A stretch of 64,000 nucleotides of DNA from Aliiglaciecola lipolytica. Its GTDB lineage: Bacteria; Pseudomonadota; Gammaproteobacteria; Enterobacterales; Alteromonadaceae. The DNA is taken from assembly GCF_018860635.1 (NCBI RefSeq), contig NZ_JAHKPT010000035.1:62001-126000 (forward strand), given 5' to 3'. Positions within the stretch are counted from its first letter, which is position 1, and every line of letters starts with the position of its first letter. Under the pieces are notes generated by a model. The model did no database searches, had not been told where the DNA came from, and worked only from the letters and a program-made list of their open reading frames with translations. The position numbers were made by a program, and so were the translations under genes. Of the stretch, positions 9,717-18,200 are shown one piece after another.

Positions 9717-9845
9717 CTATCTAACATGGACTGTAGTGGTCAAGTTAAATTGGCCACACAAAAAAGCCCGTCCAACACAGCGGGATACACAATGATAATA
9801 AGGGGTATCTGAAAGATTTATTTGTCGCTTCCTTGCCAGTGGCAT
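9717..9845 (-). pseudogene. Truncated RAYT/Y1-type (IS200-like) transposase, N-terminal fragment
   Basis: Reading the minus strand from an ATG at 9845 with AGGAG 8 bases upstream gives MPLARKRQINLSDTPYYHCV and then SRCVGRAFLCG. This matches, from memory, the N-terminus of REP-associated tyrosine transposases (typically RKRQI...DTPYYHCVSRCVRRAFLCG). After about 31 residues the homology stops at an IS-end-like sequence, and the frame closes 11 residues later. The HUH metal-binding motif and catalytic Tyr are absent, so it is dead. RAYTs mobilise REP-type repeats, which links this remnant to the repeat copies in the window. Confidence 0.7.
9732..9755. mobile_element. IS-end-like scar
   Basis: A 24-bp imperfect inverted-repeat stretch begins TGTAGTGGTCAA and ends TTAAATTGGCC. 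It looks like the terminal inverted repeat of an IS3-type element, by resemblance only. It sits exactly where the RAYT reading frame loses homology, as expected if an IS inserted there and all but one end was later deleted. Confidence 0.35.
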
Positions 9846-9911
9846 CACTCACTCCTTGAATTAAACATACTAAAGCATAGTTTATTTAGTTTTCCTTATG
9901 GTCCAGTTTGA

Positions 9912-9927
9912 GGCTGTCCATGCTAAT
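9912..9927. repeat. Diverged copy of the TGTCCATG repeat upstream of the RAYT remnant
   Basis: GGCTGTCCATGCTAAT matches the 16-bp core of the 27.3-kb array (GCCTGTCCATGTAAAT) at 13 of 16 positions. It lies about 70 bp upstream of the RAYT start, the place where REP copies normally flank their transposase. Confidence 0.5.
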
Positions 9928-9956
9928 TTTTATGCTAAATGGTAATGATATACTAC

Positions 9957-9980
9957 AAAAAAGCCCGCGAAATGCGGGCT
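9957..9980 (-). terminator. Intrinsic terminator of the PEP-CTERM gene
   Basis: AGCCCGC / GCGGGCT stem with a 5-nt loop (GAAAT on the plus strand), followed on the minus strand by TTTTTT. It lies 25 bases after the stop of the PEP-CTERM gene in the same direction. Confidence 0.85.
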
Positions 9981-10004
9981 ATCAATTAGCGTGATGATAT
10001 TTAT

Positions 10005-10553
10005 TTAACGTCGACGTCTTGTGATAATCAATCCAAACAAACTAAGTGCCATCAGAGCAATTGTTGAAGGCTCCGGTACAGTAACCTGCGCAGTATCACG
10101 AACATAAAAGGTTTCCCAAACACTATTGAGTGAACCAATATCTAATCCATTAGTAATATTGCCTACTGATGCATCATTGAGATCAACATGACTAAAGTTA
10201 CTCCAGTATTCAGACGCAAACCGGTAAGTAAAATGATCGCTGTAGCTATGAACGGGAGAAACAATAGCACTGCCAATAATAAAATCTGTCCAATCTGGAC
10301 GGATTGACCAATCTAACTGAGTGGCAAAACGCCATCCTTCATTAGCCCGATAACTAGGAGCATGGATGTTACCTGAACCGAATTCTTCTGTTGCTATTGG
10401 GCCGGCATAAACCCAATCCAAACCTGTTGAATTGAAGTTAACGAGTATCACTTCATCAGGAATAACGGTATTAAAATCAATTATCACGGCATTGGCAGCC
10501 GTACTAGATAGTAATATTCCAGCAATAAGGACATTTTTGATATATTTAAGCAT
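10005..10553 (-). CDS. PEP-CTERM sorting domain-containing exported protein
   Basis: A 182-aa secreted protein. It has an N-terminal signal peptide (about residues 1-22, ending SSTAANA) and a C-terminal tripartite PEP-CTERM tail: VPEPST, a hydrophobic helix, and a terminal RRRR at about residues 157-182. This tail is recognised by exosortase (EpsH/XrtA type), which cleaves and anchors such proteins, usually with exopolysaccharide synthesis and floc or biofilm formation. No exosortase is in this window. The mature part is Asn/Ser/Trp-rich with no catalytic motif. The gene has its own terminator and a possible sigma-54 promoter. Confidence 0.85.
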   Translation of the reverse strand: MLKYIKNVLIAGILLSSTAANAVIIDFNTVIPDEVILVNFNSTGLDWVYAGPIATEEFGSGNIHAPSYRANEGWRFATQLDWSIRPDWTDFIIGSAIVSPVHSYSDHFTYRFASEYWSNFSHVDLNDASVGNITNGLDIGSLNSVWETFYVRDTAQVTVPEPSTIALMALSLFGLIITRRRR

Positions 10554-10602
10554 TTTAGTTCCAAATTATTAATTTTGATTTACAAATATCTAGCTCGAAC
10601 AA

Positions 10603-10617
10603 GCAAGAAACGAACCA
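10603..10617 (-). promoter_or_regulatory. Candidate sigma-54 (-24/-12) promoter
   Basis: On the minus strand, TGGTTCGTTTCTTGC has GG-N10-GC spacing and 5 of 7 matches to the -24 box plus TTGC at -12. It would start transcription about 38 bases before the PEP-CTERM ATG. PEP-CTERM genes are known in some proteobacteria to be controlled by RpoN with PrsK/PrsR, which makes the match more credible. Confidence 0.45.
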
Positions 10618-10664
10618 TGCAGGTAAGCTGTTGTTTTTGAGTATGAAAAAATAATTCCCCTGAG

Positions 10665-10691
10665 ATTTTTGTAAAAAATACCGACAAAAAT
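10665..10691. promoter_or_regulatory. Inverted repeat, possible activator site
   Basis: ATTTTTGT / ACAAAAAT, 8 of 8 pairs around an 11-bp spacer. It lies about 75-100 bases upstream of the predicted transcription start of the PEP-CTERM gene, a usual place for a sigma-54 enhancer-binding protein. Confidence 0.3.
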
Positions 10692-10865
10692 TTAATGGGG
10701 TTAATTAGGAGTCAACGGCGCATTGTGTGTGAAATTCAAAGACTGGAAGTAATGCAGGCGGAGCGTATGTTGCTATTTGGGGTAAGCAACTAGGCTATAT
10801 TCGTTTATGATATTGACGATTGGTACTTATACCGTCAGTATTCTTTAGTAATCAAACTTATTCAT

Positions 10866-11519
10866 TTAATTTTCATTTGTCGATTCCGCCAATAAAAACG
10901 CCACTAAGGTTTTTCCGGCATCACTAATGTGGGCTTCTAATAGGCTTTTAGCGTGCTCGGTGTCTTGGTTCTCTATTGCTTTGAGTATGTTGTAGTGGTC
11001 TTGTTGGCTGGTTTTCAGATAATTCAGCTGTTGGTTGTGATAACCAATATATCTGCCACATAGTTGATGCAAACTAGCGATAGTATTAAACAGAGTGGGG
11101 CGGTTTGCTTGTTCGTAAAGACAGGCATGAAATTGCCAATTCAACTCACCGTGTTCTTCGATGCTTAGCTGTTCTTGAGAATCAATGGCTTGCAAATAGT
11201 CGCGGGCTTTGCCGATGGTTTGTTGGTTAAGGTTGGGAATGGCATATTGCAAAATTAGCGGTTCGAGGTATTTTCGCATTAAATATAGATCTTCAGCTTC
11301 TGTGGCATTTAACTCGGGGATCATCACCCCACACTTACCACAGCTGGTGAGCCAACCTTCATTTTTCAATCGTTGCAGTACATCTCTAATAGGGATGCGG
11401 CTAATATTGTAGCGTTTAGAAAGTGCTTCTTGCTTGAGTGCTTGGGCAATCGGTAGTTTGTTTTCTCTTATATCCAATTTAATTTGATTGTAGAGCATTT
11501 GTGCTTGTTGTTTTGTCAT
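10866..11519 (-). CDS. GntR-family transcriptional regulator (FCD/FadR type)
   Basis: A 217-aa regulator. The N-terminal winged helix-turn-helix (about residues 5-70) carries the GntR signature (SKRYNISRIPIRDVLQRL). The C-terminal about 140 residues are all-helical, with acid/His positions typical of the FCD ligand domain (for example ELNWQFHACLY, then H and HI further on). It lies 5 bases after the BenE-like transporter gene and is probably translationally coupled. It likely regulates itself, the transporter and perhaps the divergent hydrolase through the TGTATACA palindromes upstream. The ligand is unknown, perhaps an aromatic or organic acid. Confidence 0.88.
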   Translation of the reverse strand: MTKQQAQMLYNQIKLDIRENKLPIAQALKQEALSKRYNISRIPIRDVLQRLKNEGWLTSCGKCGVMIPELNATEAEDLYLMRKYLEPLILQYAIPNLNQQTIGKARDYLQAIDSQEQLSIEEHGELNWQFHACLYEQANRPTLFNTIASLHQLCGRYIGYHNQQLNYLKTSQQDHYNILKAIENQDTEHAKSLLEAHISDAGKTLVAFLLAESTNEN

Positions 11520-11524
11520 CTCAA

Positions 11525-12694
11525 TTACACTCTTTTAGTTAGATGCAGAGCTAACATACCTACCACTATCCCCCAAAATGCAGAGGCGACGCCAAAAAAG
11601 CTGATACCCGAGGCTGTCATTAAAAAGGTTAAAACGGCCGCTTCTCTTTCTCTATCATAATCTAATGCGGTTTTTAAACTCGCGGCTATGGCAGTTAGCA
11701 GTGCTATCCCTGCTAAACCGGCAATGAGTGCCTGTGGGAACGCGGCAAATAAGCCGACCACCGCAGTCCCTAACACCCCAGCAATTATATTGAATATGCC
11801 CACAGATATGCCAGCAATATAGCGTTTATCTGGCGAAGGGTGAGACTCTTCATTGGTACAAATAGCAGCGGTGATGGCGGCGATACTAAAGGTGAAACCA
11901 CCAAAAGGGGCAAATAAAAGGGTGGTGATCCCCGTGGTGGTGATGATTGGCGAAATGGGTTGTTGCTCGTATCCACTACTCTTTAATATGGCCACGCCAG
12001 GCAGGTTTTGTGAGGTCATGGTAATTATAAACAGTGGTAAGCCAATGCCGATCATTGACGCTAAAGAGAAACTTGGTGACACCCAAACAGGTGTGGCAAA
12101 TTCAAAGGAAAGACTCTGTGTTTCAATGGTTTGATTAAAAATGCAAAAGATTAAGCCAATTAATAATACAAGGGGAATGGCGTATCTTGGAATAAAGCGT
12201 TTGGCCAATAAATAAACTACTAACATGGTAATAATTAACGCTGGTTGTTGGTCTATTGCAGCAAATAATCCGAGCCCAAATTGCATTAAAATACCGGCTA
12301 ACATGGCAGATGCGACAGAAAGCGGGATGAGTTTAACCAGTTTATTAAAAATGCCAGTCACCCCCACTAAGGTAATCAGGACACCCACCATTAGAAAGGT
12401 ACCTGTTGCGGTGGCTATATCACTATTCATCACAGCTGTTGCCAGTAAGGCGGCACCCGGTGTAGACCAAGCAATAATAAGTGGGCGTTTGTACCAAAGT
12501 GATAACCCTAGGGTGCTCAGCCCCATGCCTAATCCTAATGCCCATACCCAAGATTCCAGTTGCTGATTGTTCGCTCCTGATGCAATGGCTGCTTGAAAAA
12601 CTATCGCCATTGCACTTGCAAACCCGACTAAAACGGCAATGAAGCCGGCAATAAAAGCAGATAAAGAACTGTCTTGAATGATTTTATGAAACAT
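11525..12694 (-). CDS. BenE-family benzoate/H+ symporter-like transporter
   Basis: A 389-aa inner-membrane permease with about 11-12 hydrophobic helices and BenE/YdcO family features: the start region HKIIQDSSLSAFIAGFIA, an internal IAWSTPGAALLAT and FGGFTFSIAAITAAICT. It probably imports benzoate or a related acid with protons. The start at 12694 is chosen because an ATG ten codons earlier (12724) lies inside the TGTATACA palindrome. Neither has a clear ribosome-binding site, so the start is uncertain. It is first in an operon with the GntR gene. Confidence 0.85.
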   Translation of the reverse strand: MFHKIIQDSSLSAFIAGFIAVLVGFASAMAIVFQAAIASGANNQQLESWVWALGLGMGLSTLGLSLWYKRPLIIAWSTPGAALLATAVMNSDIATATGTFLMVGVLITLVGVTGIFNKLVKLIPLSVASAMLAGILMQFGLGLFAAIDQQPALIITMLVVYLLAKRFIPRYAIPLVLLIGLIFCIFNQTIETQSLSFEFATPVWVSPSFSLASMIGIGLPLFIITMTSQNLPGVAILKSSGYEQQPISPIITTTGITTLLFAPFGGFTFSIAAITAAICTNEESHPSPDKRYIAGISVGIFNIIAGVLGTAVVGLFAAFPQALIAGLAGIALLTAIAASLKTALDYDREREAAVLTFLMTASGISFFGVASAFWGIVVGMLALHLTKRV

Positions 12695-12726
12695 AAATGT
12701 ATACAAATTTAAAAATGTATACATTT
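12695..12726. promoter_or_regulatory. Twin TGTATACA palindromes, likely GntR operators
   Basis: AAATGTATACATTT (12713-12726) is a perfect palindrome, and AAATGTATACAAATTT holds a second TGTATACA at 12698-12705, 18 bp away. FCD-type GntR regulators commonly bind T-GTATAC-A palindromes. The position, directly in front of the transporter gene that is co-transcribed with a GntR gene, supports autoregulation. Confidence 0.6.
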
Positions 12727-12912
12727 TATACGTGGGTTTTGCTCACAAGGGAAGTTGTATTTCGCACTTTTCGAAAAAATAACGTTATGATTGCTCTACT
12801 TCACCTAATCCGTTTTGGTTAGGTGGGGCTCTGAATAAAAAAGGTCTGAATAAACGCGTTATATAAAAACTAGCTAAAAATCATCTGAGCAAAAATAAGG
12901 TTGTAAACAATC

Positions 12913-13650
12913 ATGCAAATACAAAAAGAAACCATCGATTTAAACACCGCCACGGGCAAAATGCGTTGTTATATTTATCGTCCATGTGACGAGGGCGTGT
13001 ATCCGTCGATTATTTTTTATTCAGAGATTTTTCAGCAAACAGCGCCCATAAGTCGATCCGCGGCAATCATGGCCTGCCATGGTTTTGTGGTCATTGTGCC
13101 TGAGGTTTTTCATGAGCTTAATCCTGCTGGAACGGTATTAGAATATGACGATATTGGCAAAGATAAAGGTAATGAAGATAAATCCAAAAAACCCTTGATT
13201 GATCACGATAGCGATACTCTAGCTATGCTGGATTTTATTCACTCAGCTACTTACTGCTCTAACGCGGTCGGCGCAATGGGAGTATGCATCGGTGGGCATT
13301 TGGCCTATCGCGCGGCGCTTAATCCTGCCATTAAAGGTGCTTTTTGTTTATATGCAACAGATATCCACAACAATGCTTTGAGTGCTGAACCGGAACAGCA
13401 AAGTCTGGCTAGAATGGCAGATATAAAAGGCGAAATTCACTTCATTTGGGGTAAACAAGACCCTCATGTGCCAAATCAAGGAAGGCTCACCATTTACCAG
13501 CAATGCATCGCAACTGGGATTAATTATCAGTGGTGTGAAGTCAATGGTGTGCACGCGTTTATGCGAGACGAAGGTGATCGTTATGACGGTGCTTTAGCTT
13601 TACAAATGTATCAACAAGCGGTTGCCTTATTTCAGCGGGTACTGCATTGA
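12913..13650 (+). CDS. Dienelactone hydrolase family protein
   Basis: A 245-aa alpha/beta hydrolase of the dienelactone hydrolase family. The nucleophile elbow is GVCIGG with Cys (about residue 122) in place of Ser, as in true dienelactone hydrolases. The acid is likely the Asp in WGKQDPHVP and the base the His in GVHAF, giving a full Cys-Asp-His triad. It is cytoplasmic with no signal peptide. It is divergent from the BenE-like transporter operon and may be part of the same aromatic-acid or lactone utilisation unit. The exact substrate is unknown. AAGG sits about 13 bases before the ATG (ATAAGGTTGTAAACAATC). Confidence 0.87.
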   Translation: MQIQKETIDLNTATGKMRCYIYRPCDEGVYPSIIFYSEIFQQTAPISRSAAIMACHGFVVIVPEVFHELNPAGTVLEYDDIGKDKGNEDKSKKPLIDHDSDTLAMLDFIHSATYCSNAVGAMGVCIGGHLAYRAALNPAIKGAFCLYATDIHNNALSAEPEQQSLARMADIKGEIHFIWGKQDPHVPNQGRLTIYQQCIATGINYQWCEVNGVHAFMRDEGDRYDGALALQMYQQAVALFQRVLH

Positions 13651-13783
13651 CGGCTATTTTAGGGTTGTTTTTCGGTTATAAACTTTAGATACTCAAAGGG
13701 TACTTTTTTACTATTGTATTGAGCAGTTTCGGTTTGCACCAATACACTGCGCCAACTTTATCAAACTCACAACTCAAAAAGAG

Positions 13784-14791
13784 ATGACAATGTCACAAGC
13801 TATATGGATTCAAGCTCTCAGAACAGTGCCTCAGGTTGATAAAACATGCTGGGATGGTTTAAATATATTGACTAAATGGCTGGTGGCGAGCCGCTTTTCA
13901 GTCACAATCATGAGTTTTACCTCTGCCATTATTGGCATTTTGTTGGCATTGAGTACTGCTACGGTGGATTTTGGCTTAGCTGTTTTATGTATTATAGGTT
14001 TAGTGTTGGCTCATGCTACCAATAACTTGCTGAATGACTACACAGATTCGGCTAGAGGTGTGGACAAAGGAAATTACTTCCGCACCCAATATGGTACTCA
14101 TGTGTTAGAAAGTGGACTGTTAACCAAAAAGCAGTTGATGGGATACATCTCAGTAACTGGCGCGTTAGCCCTTGCATGTGGGTTTGTCATCATTTATCTG
14201 CGCGGCATTGATGTACTGTGGTTACTGCTCGCAGGTGCGTTTTTTGTGCTGTTTTACACTTGGCCGTTGAAAAAACTGGCGTTAGGAGAGTTATCGGTAT
14301 TAATTGTTTGGGGGCCATTAATGGTAGGGGGCTCTTATTATGTCAGCAGTGGACAGTGGAGCGTAGCAGCCATGTTAATTGGTACTTTGTATGCGTTAGC
14401 ACCCACGGCTGTTATTTTTGGTAAACATATCGATAAAATGGATATGGATAAAAGCAAAGGCATTTATTCATTACCAGTATTATTAGGTTCTACTTACGCA
14501 AGAAAAGCCGTTCAATTTATGTTGTTGTCTCAGTATTTTCTGGCCGCGTATATTTATTTGAGTGGTTATATTGGTATCAGTATTTTGGTCTTGTTATTGG
14601 CCGTACCTACCCTTATCCACACATTCAAAGTGTTTAATCACGAGCGGCCAACTAGCATGCCTGATGGCTTTCGAAAAGAAGTCTGGCCGCTATGGTTTGC
14701 GCCTAACGCGTTTCAATATACACGTAAGTTCAGTTTGTTTTTCTTAGTGATGTTAATACTTGAAAATATTATTGCGGGTTTCAATTTATAA
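13784..14791 (+). CDS. UbiA-family prenyltransferase
   Basis: A 335-aa integral membrane protein with about 8-9 helices and both Asp-rich UbiA motifs: NNLLNDYTDSARGVDKG (about residues 83-99) and KHIDKMDMDKSKG (about 210-222). These bind Mg-prenyl diphosphate. Such enzymes prenylate aromatic acceptors in quinone, heme O or related pathways. The overall look is closer to MenA/UbiA-like proteins than to CyoE. It is convergent with the frd operon, whose fumarate reductase usually takes electrons from a low-potential quinone, so a role in a quinone pathway is plausible but unproven. A second in-frame ATG at 13790 has the better-placed AAAGAG. Confidence 0.82.
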   Translation: MTMSQAIWIQALRTVPQVDKTCWDGLNILTKWLVASRFSVTIMSFTSAIIGILLALSTATVDFGLAVLCIIGLVLAHATNNLLNDYTDSARGVDKGNYFRTQYGTHVLESGLLTKKQLMGYISVTGALALACGFVIIYLRGIDVLWLLLAGAFFVLFYTWPLKKLALGELSVLIVWGPLMVGGSYYVSSGQWSVAAMLIGTLYALAPTAVIFGKHIDKMDMDKSKGIYSLPVLLGSTYARKAVQFMLLSQYFLAAYIYLSGYIGISILVLLLAVPTLIHTFKVFNHERPTSMPDGFRKEVWPLWFAPNAFQYTRKFSLFFLVMLILENIIAGFNL

Positions 14792-14815
14792 GCGATTAGA
14801 CCTAAAAAAAGGCCC

Positions 14816-15208
14816 TTAAGCAATCACACCCGTTAGCCAAATTCCAAGGGTTAACACGCCTATTAAACTGGCAACACCATAACAAATCACTTTGATGAGT
14901 CCATGGTGTTGCACTTTTAGGTCGTGTAAACCGTGGCGAATCCGGTGCGCTGCATGGAAGCTTGGCAAAATGATAAAGGCGCCGCTAAACATCAGTCCCC
15001 AAAAACTGAAAAACCAATTATGAGCTTGCGAATAGCTAAATTCGATCAGTCCTATAGGTTGCAGTAGACCGAAAAATAGGATTGCCGCGGGAATAAATAC
15101 TGCAAAACAAACACCGCCAGCGCTGAATAATGCCCACCACACAGGTTCACTACTGCGCTGGGGTTTTGAAGAGGTATTTGTCTCTTTCATAGGTGTTTGA
15201 ACATTCAT
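14816..15208 (-). CDS. frdD: Fumarate reductase membrane anchor subunit D
   Basis: A 130-aa membrane protein with three helices (about residues 32-52, 72-92, 106-126). It matches FrdD in length, in the PVWWALFSAGG opening and in the SFHAAHRIRHGLHDL loop, which contributes to the quinone site. The start at 15208 is chosen because GGGGAAG precedes it and its ATGA overlaps the frdC stop. It is last in the frdABCD operon. The 3' end faces the UbiA-like gene 24 bp away. Confidence 0.92.
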   Translation of the reverse strand: MNVQTPMKETNTSSKPQRSSEPVWWALFSAGGVCFAVFIPAAILFFGLLQPIGLIEFSYSQAHNWFFSFWGLMFSGAFIILPSFHAAHRIRHGLHDLKVQHHGLIKVICYGVASLIGVLTLGIWLTGVIA

Positions 15209-15588
15209 AAACTTCCCCAAAATAACCAGCTAAATAAAACGATGACTGATAGTACGCCAGCCCATTGCCCTGCTATTAACAAATTGGCTGGTACGCTTAT
15301 TTGACCAATACGAATCGGCATGACTCTCGGAAATAACTGAAAGAACGTCCATGCGTGGAATAGACTGGCAAACAAGGCTAATGCGTTTAGGGCTAGCACC
15401 CAAGGTTGGCCCATTGCGGTTTGCCAGTTGGTCCATTGACTTTCACCTTGCCATAAACAGTAAACGCCAGAGACTAAACACAAGATAAAAAACGTGAGGG
15501 GCAATACTGTCGCTTCGCGCAACATATAAGCTTTAAACTCATTGTGTTTTAACCACCAGGTTCGAGAAAGCGTTGTGCGATAAGTCAT
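15205..15588 (-). CDS. frdC: Fumarate reductase membrane anchor subunit C
   Basis: A 127-aa membrane subunit with three helices, matching FrdC. The N-terminal segment ([19 protein letters not shown]) contains a Glu (about residue 23) that corresponds to the E. coli FrdC quinone-site Glu by position. With FrdD it anchors FrdAB to the inner membrane and binds menaquinol. The start ATG overlaps the frdB stop by 4 bases (ATGA), and its own stop overlaps frdD. Confidence 0.93.
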   Translation of the reverse strand: MTYRTTLSRTWWLKHNEFKAYMLREATVLPLTFFILCLVSGVYCLWQGESQWTNWQTAMGQPWVLALNALALFASLFHAWTFFQLFPRVMPIRIGQISVPANLLIAGQWAGVLSVIVLFSWLFWGSL

Positions 15589-16304
15589 AAATTCCCCTTA
15601 AATAATTGGATAATCATGTCTTTAGCTGATTCAACTTTGGATTGATTGACTGCTGCCGCGGGATCTACATTTTTCGGACAGACTTTTGAACAAAAGCCGA
15701 CGAAGGTGCAGCTCCACGCGCCTTCCTCGGTATTCAATAAAGGCATTCGTTGCGCTTTTCCATGATCACGACTATCTAGGTTATAACGATGTGCTAGGGT
15801 AATCGCTGCAGGCCCTAAAAATTCAGGATTTAAGCCAAATTGTGGGCAGGCCGCGTAACATAGTCCACAGTTGATACAATCGGAAAACTGCTGGTATTTG
15901 GCCATTTGCGCGGGCGTTTGTCGGTTCGCTTCAGTGGGGTTTTTATCATCGGCAATAAGATAGGGTTTGACCGCTTCTAGGTGAGTTAAAAACGCATCCA
16001 TATCCACTATTAAGTCCCGCTCTACCGGCAAATGGGCTAGCGGTTCTATGACTACTTCGTCGTGGTAGTCACGTAAAAATACTTTGCAGCCTAGTTTCGG
16101 AACACCGTTGACCATAAGTCCGCATGAGCCACAAATCGCCATTCTACAAGACCAACGAAAGCTCAATGAAGGATCTAGCTCTTCCTTGATGTAATTGAGG
16201 GCATCAAGCACCGAAGTGCTGTCGTCAACGGGAACGTTAAATTGTTGAACAAAAGGGCTTTGAGATGTTTCTGGTAGATAGCGAGCTATACTGATCGTTT
16301 TCAT
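15585..16304 (-). CDS. frdB: Fumarate reductase iron-sulfur subunit
   Basis: A 239-aa electron-transfer subunit with three Fe-S clusters. The N-terminal ferredoxin domain has the [2Fe-2S] ligands ([13 protein letters not shown], then a distal Cys in LGC). The C-terminal domain has [12 protein letters not shown] and [12 protein letters not shown] for the [4Fe-4S] and [3Fe-4S] centres. It passes electrons from quinol at FrdCD to the flavin of FrdA. It overlaps frdA and frdC by 4 bases each. Confidence 0.95.
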   Translation of the reverse strand: MKTISIARYLPETSQSPFVQQFNVPVDDSTSVLDALNYIKEELDPSLSFRWSCRMAICGSCGLMVNGVPKLGCKVFLRDYHDEVVIEPLAHLPVERDLIVDMDAFLTHLEAVKPYLIADDKNPTEANRQTPAQMAKYQQFSDCINCGLCYAACPQFGLNPEFLGPAAITLAHRYNLDSRDHGKAQRMPLLNTEEGAWSCTFVGFCSKVCPKNVDPAAAVNQSKVESAKDMIIQLFKGNL

Positions 16305-18085
16305 GATGAGACTCCTTTGCCTGCATCACCATAGGCTCTTGCTGCTGGTGGTAATAACGAAATATCAACCGGCTGCCAAGCTAAATGCGCATCACCATTG
16401 GCTTGATAATAAACCAGACTATGTTGTAAATACTGCTCATCGTCACGCTGGGTGCAACCTTCATCAAGGCGCTGGTGAGCACCTCTAGATTCACGGCGCA
16501 ATAACGCCGCTAAGCAGGTTGCTTCAGCCACATCTATACCAAACCCAAGCTCGATACACTGCAATAGCTCGGTATTGTAGCCAAGGCTTTTATCTGCGAT
16601 TGTTATTTGTTGATAGCGTGTTTTGAGCTCTCGGATGGTGTTCAACGTTTGCTGTAATCCTGCTTGATCGCGATAAATTCCACAGCCTTGTTCCATGGTT
16701 TTTAATAACTCCCGTTTTATCGCTACCCAACTTTCTCGACCTGGTTGATTACGCAATGTGGTTATACGTTGTTGTTGAACTTCAAACTGAGCTTCTAAAT
16801 CAGCTGAGGGCGTGAGTTCTCGCTGTTGACTAAATGCTACCGCTTGCTCGCCGGCTAGACGGCCAAATACCAATAACTCACTGAGCGAATTGGAACCTAA
16901 GCGGTTAGCCCCATGCAGGCCAACCGAAGCACATTCTCCGGCGGCAAAGAGTCCTTTTATTGAGGTTTCACACTTGGCATTGGTGGTGATCCCGCCCATG
17001 GTGTAATGCACCGCAGGGCGCACCGGTATAGGCTCCTTGACTGGGTCTACATTGACATAGGATTTTGCCAGCTCACATATAAAGGGAAGGCGTTCGTGTA
17101 AGTAGGCTTTTCCGAGGTGCCGTAAATCAAGATAGACAACGTCACTGTCGCCGAAGCGGCCAGTACGTCCTGCCTGTTGTTCATGCCAAAACGCCTGTGA
17201 CAGTTTGTCTCTAGGCCCCAGTTCCATGTATTTATTTTTAGGCTCACCTACAGGTGTTTCCGGACCTAAACCGTAATCTTGCAGGTAACGGTAGCCCTGT
17301 TTGTTGAGCATTAAGCCACCTTCACCACGTGAGGCTTCAGTAATCAGTATTCCTGAACCTGGCAGGCCGGTGGGATGGTATTGCACAAATTCCATGTCGC
17401 GCAGCGCCACACCATGACGATAGGCCAGTGCCATACCATCACCGGTTACAATGCCACCATTGGTGTTGAAGCGAAATAGTCTTCCTGCACCACCGGTTGC
17501 CAAAATAACCGATTTAGCTCGAATAAAATGCAATTCACCTGTGGCGATTTCCAAGGCGACAATGCCCGAAATTTGTTCATCATTGACTAACAAATCGAGC
17601 ACAAAAAATTCGTCTAGACGCTGGATTTGATTAAAGCGTAAGGAGGTTTGAAATAACGTATGTAACATGTGGAAGCCGGTTTTATCGGCTGCAAACCAAG
17701 TGCGTTCTATTTTCATGCCGCCAAAGCGACGAACTTGCACTGAACCATCTTTTCTGCGGCTCCAAGGGCAACCCCAGTGTTCCAATTGCACTAATTCTTG
17801 ATGAGCATGGCGCACGAAGTAATCGACTACAGATTGCTCTGCTAACCAGTCACCACCTGCGACAGTGTCTTCAATGTGCGCGGCAAAACTATCATCTTCA
17901 CGGGTAACGGCCGCTGCTCCACCTTCTGCCGCAACAGTGTGCGAGCGCATAGGATAAACTTTGGAAACTAAACCGATACTTAAATTAAGGCCGGCTGCTT
18001 GTGCCTGCTCAGCTGCAGCAATACTGGCTCGTAACCCCGCACCGCCACCTCCAACGATAAGTACATCATAATCTTGGTATTTCAT
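16301..18085 (-). CDS. frdA: Fumarate reductase flavoprotein subunit
   Basis: A 594-aa catalytic subunit that reduces fumarate to succinate, the terminal step of anaerobic fumarate respiration. It has an N-terminal FAD Rossmann ([13 protein letters not shown]), the covalent flavin His in [13 protein letters not shown] (about residue 49), the active-site HPTG and EASRGEGG segments, and the C-terminal HRLDEG-type helical domain. It is first in frdABCD, and the E. coli type of two small anchors distinguishes it from succinate dehydrogenase. A possible FNR-like site lies about 125 bp upstream. Confidence 0.95.
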   Translation of the reverse strand: MKYQDYDVLIVGGGGAGLRASIAAAEQAQAAGLNLSIGLVSKVYPMRSHTVAAEGGAAAVTREDDSFAAHIEDTVAGGDWLAEQSVVDYFVRHAHQELVQLEHWGCPWSRRKDGSVQVRRFGGMKIERTWFAADKTGFHMLHTLFQTSLRFNQIQRLDEFFVLDLLVNDEQISGIVALEIATGELHFIRAKSVILATGGAGRLFRFNTNGGIVTGDGMALAYRHGVALRDMEFVQYHPTGLPGSGILITEASRGEGGLMLNKQGYRYLQDYGLGPETPVGEPKNKYMELGPRDKLSQAFWHEQQAGRTGRFGDSDVVYLDLRHLGKAYLHERLPFICELAKSYVNVDPVKEPIPVRPAVHYTMGGITTNAKCETSIKGLFAAGECASVGLHGANRLGSNSLSELLVFGRLAGEQAVAFSQQRELTPSADLEAQFEVQQQRITTLRNQPGRESWVAIKRELLKTMEQGCGIYRDQAGLQQTLNTIRELKTRYQQITIADKSLGYNTELLQCIELGFGIDVAEATCLAALLRRESRGAHQRLDEGCTQRDDEQYLQHSLVYYQANGDAHLAWQPVDISLLPPAARAYGDAGKGVSS

Positions 18086-18200
18086 TTGGTCCCATTCCCT
18101 ATAGATTTGTTATCCAACCCAAAACAAGTATTCGCTAAAAGGTGATATCTCTAGGTAGATAATATAACCATAAATAAACTGTGGTTAATACTGTTAAACG

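Larger units (their letters stand above)
9651..10004. other. Intergenic region holding mobile-element debris
   Basis: This 354-bp gap contains a truncated RAYT transposase on the minus strand (9717-9845), an IS-end-like scar (9732-9755), one diverged copy of the TGTCCATG repeat (9912-9927) and the terminator of the PEP-CTERM gene (9957-9980). Each is listed separately. Confidence 0.7.
10554..10865. other. Upstream region of the PEP-CTERM gene
   Basis: This 312-bp gap holds the candidate sigma-54 promoter and an inverted repeat listed below. The rest, up to the end of the GntR gene, shows no gene or clear hairpin. Confidence 0.5.

Noticed and set aside
12695-12724. BenE start at 12724
   Set aside because: That ATG is part of the TGTATACA palindrome; the downstream ATG at 12694 matches the family's usual N-terminus better, though neither has a good ribosome-binding site.
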